Shown piece after piece: positions 63,060 through 64,000 of a stretch of DNA of 64,000 nt. How positions within the stretch are numbered: position 1 is the first letter of the stretch; the number at the start of each line of letters is the position of its first letter. Where the stretch lies: the NCBI GenBank assembly GCA_030737875.1, contig CM060918.1:769476552-769540551 (forward strand). The letters run 5' to 3'. The translations under genes and the position numbers were made by a program. Below the pieces are notes generated by a model. The model was not told the DNA's origin. It saw nothing but the letters and a program-made list of their open reading frames with translations, and made no database searches. The stretch comes from Allium sativum. Its lineage: Eukaryota; Streptophyta; Magnoliopsida; Asparagales; Amaryllidaceae.

Positions 63060-64000
63060 ATATGAATTTGTGTAAAATATAGTACACAATATATATTTTC
63101 ACATTATAACTTTGCTCCATATAATGACTCCAACATATACTCGATTCACTAGTATTGTTGAGCAAAGGTAGGGGCTAATGTTTCGAACTTGTATTGCAAT
63201 ATGGTCCAATGTTTTTTTAATGTATATTAGAAGTCGTAGTGTGTAACTTTCATTTATGAGTTTATTAATGGTGTAATAAGGCTGAAATAAAGTTCTGGAA
63301 CTTTTAGAACTTGGGGTATTTCTATTTGCATGTACTGTTGGACATAAAATTATATACAATGACTTTACATTTGTCTAATAAATTATTTTTGGATGTGATT
63401 CAATTGTCTGCTTCAATTTTTTTTTGTGGTTTACGGTTTTTTTTAGGTGGGGGAGGGAGGGGGGAGGTGTTAATCTTGAATGTTTGCCTGTGAGAAAGAT
63501 ATATGTTTTTGAGTAATGTGAGATACCACTGATTAGACAATTTGGTTAGTAGCATGATCACCTTTTCCTTTCTAATAGCATGCAAATGTCAAACACAAAG
63601 AATTACTTCAAGATGCAAAATCGGAGTAAGGGTACTGAATAACTAGGGAGCTGTTGGAGCAAGGGCGTTGAATGAATCAACGTTTTTAATAAAAGCACTG
63701 ATTAAATCAACGTTCAGGACTAGTTCACCATCCTAGATCGATCCCTTGAATTTTGGCTGAATATTTAGGCCAATTGCATTTGTTAGGACTAGCACGAATG
63801 TAAGTTCAAAATTGAAGCCTGAATGTGAGGGCTGTTGGAGATGCTTTAGGTCTCCATTTAACCGTTTATCAAAAAAATAAAATACCCATTTCCTTCAACG
63901 ATGAATTCAAGAAGAAGCGACAACGGAAAACTCTCTAGAGGAATAAGACCTTAATAAAAGAAAATTTTGTGGAATTTCACGTGTAATAGTTTAAAATTTG
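63060..64000. other. Unique AT-rich flank, nothing recognised
   Basis: This sequence does not resemble the satellite or the LTRs. It has a G-rich run (GGTGGGGGAGGGAGGGGGGAGG, about 63448-63469). CTGTTGGAG occurs at about 63651 and 63832, the second followed by ATGCTTTAGG, which recalls the ends of some plant MITEs. I could not match it with an inverted partner. Open frames are short (60-86 codons) and have no motif. No tRNA or exon structure was seen. Confidence 0.6.

Noticed and set aside
63311..63585. Open frames of about 60 codons around the G-rich run in the right flank
   Set aside because: Low-complexity translation (poly-Gly or poly-Pro) with no motif; opposite-strand frames overlap.
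63651..63860. MITE suggested by two CTGTTGGAG motifs
   Set aside because: The motifs are direct, not inverted, and no terminal inverted repeat or target duplication could be found.

Overview
This is nuclear DNA from a plant, very probably a dicot; I cannot name the species. The evidence is Ty3/gypsy chromovirus coding sequence with a chromodomain, several-kilobase LTRs beginning TGTAAC, an initiator-Met-tRNA type primer binding site, and AT-rich sequence with no host protein gene that I can support.

Layout. 1-8375 is the 3' part of a Ty3/gypsy (Tekay/Del-like) element: a pol frame broken by two TAG codons (2-2554), a polypurine tract, and a 5.6-kb 3' LTR (2792-8375). From about 8376 to 63059 the window is one tandem array of a 414-bp satellite, in three pieces (8376-21902, 31746-55804, 60120-63059), about 40.5 kb in total. 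Two LTR insertions split it. The first is a complete non-autonomous LTR retrotransposon (21903-31745, 4.26-kb LTRs, 1.3-kb non-coding interior, target duplication CAAAT). The second is a solo LTR (55805-60119, target duplication AAAGT). The last 0.94 kb (63060-64000) is unrelated AT-rich flank in which I recognise nothing.

The striking content is the satellite. Every unit carries, on the minus strand, a 73-nt sequence that folds as a tRNA-Arg(ACG). It has a 7-bp acceptor stem, A box, B box and G discriminator, and is preceded by a TATA-like stretch and a CAA triplet at the spacing typical of plant tRNA genes. I located 99 tRNA-like copies by eye, 3 of them truncated. A few are intact or one mismatch from intact; most are decayed. 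Much of the decay is C-to-T at CpG in the anticodon and B box, as expected of methylated, silent DNA. Several copies have other anticodons (TCG, AAG, GCG, ACT).

The array has higher-order structure: a 937-bp dimer repeated four times, each with a 100-bp hairpin insert; a seven-monomer block duplicated about 8.12 kb apart; and a block near 53-55 kb copied at 60.4-62.9 kb. No metabolic or host protein genes work together here. The interactions visible are satellite amplification from a tRNA gene, followed by chromovirus-type LTR insertions, two of which lie within 20 bp of a tRNA 3' end.
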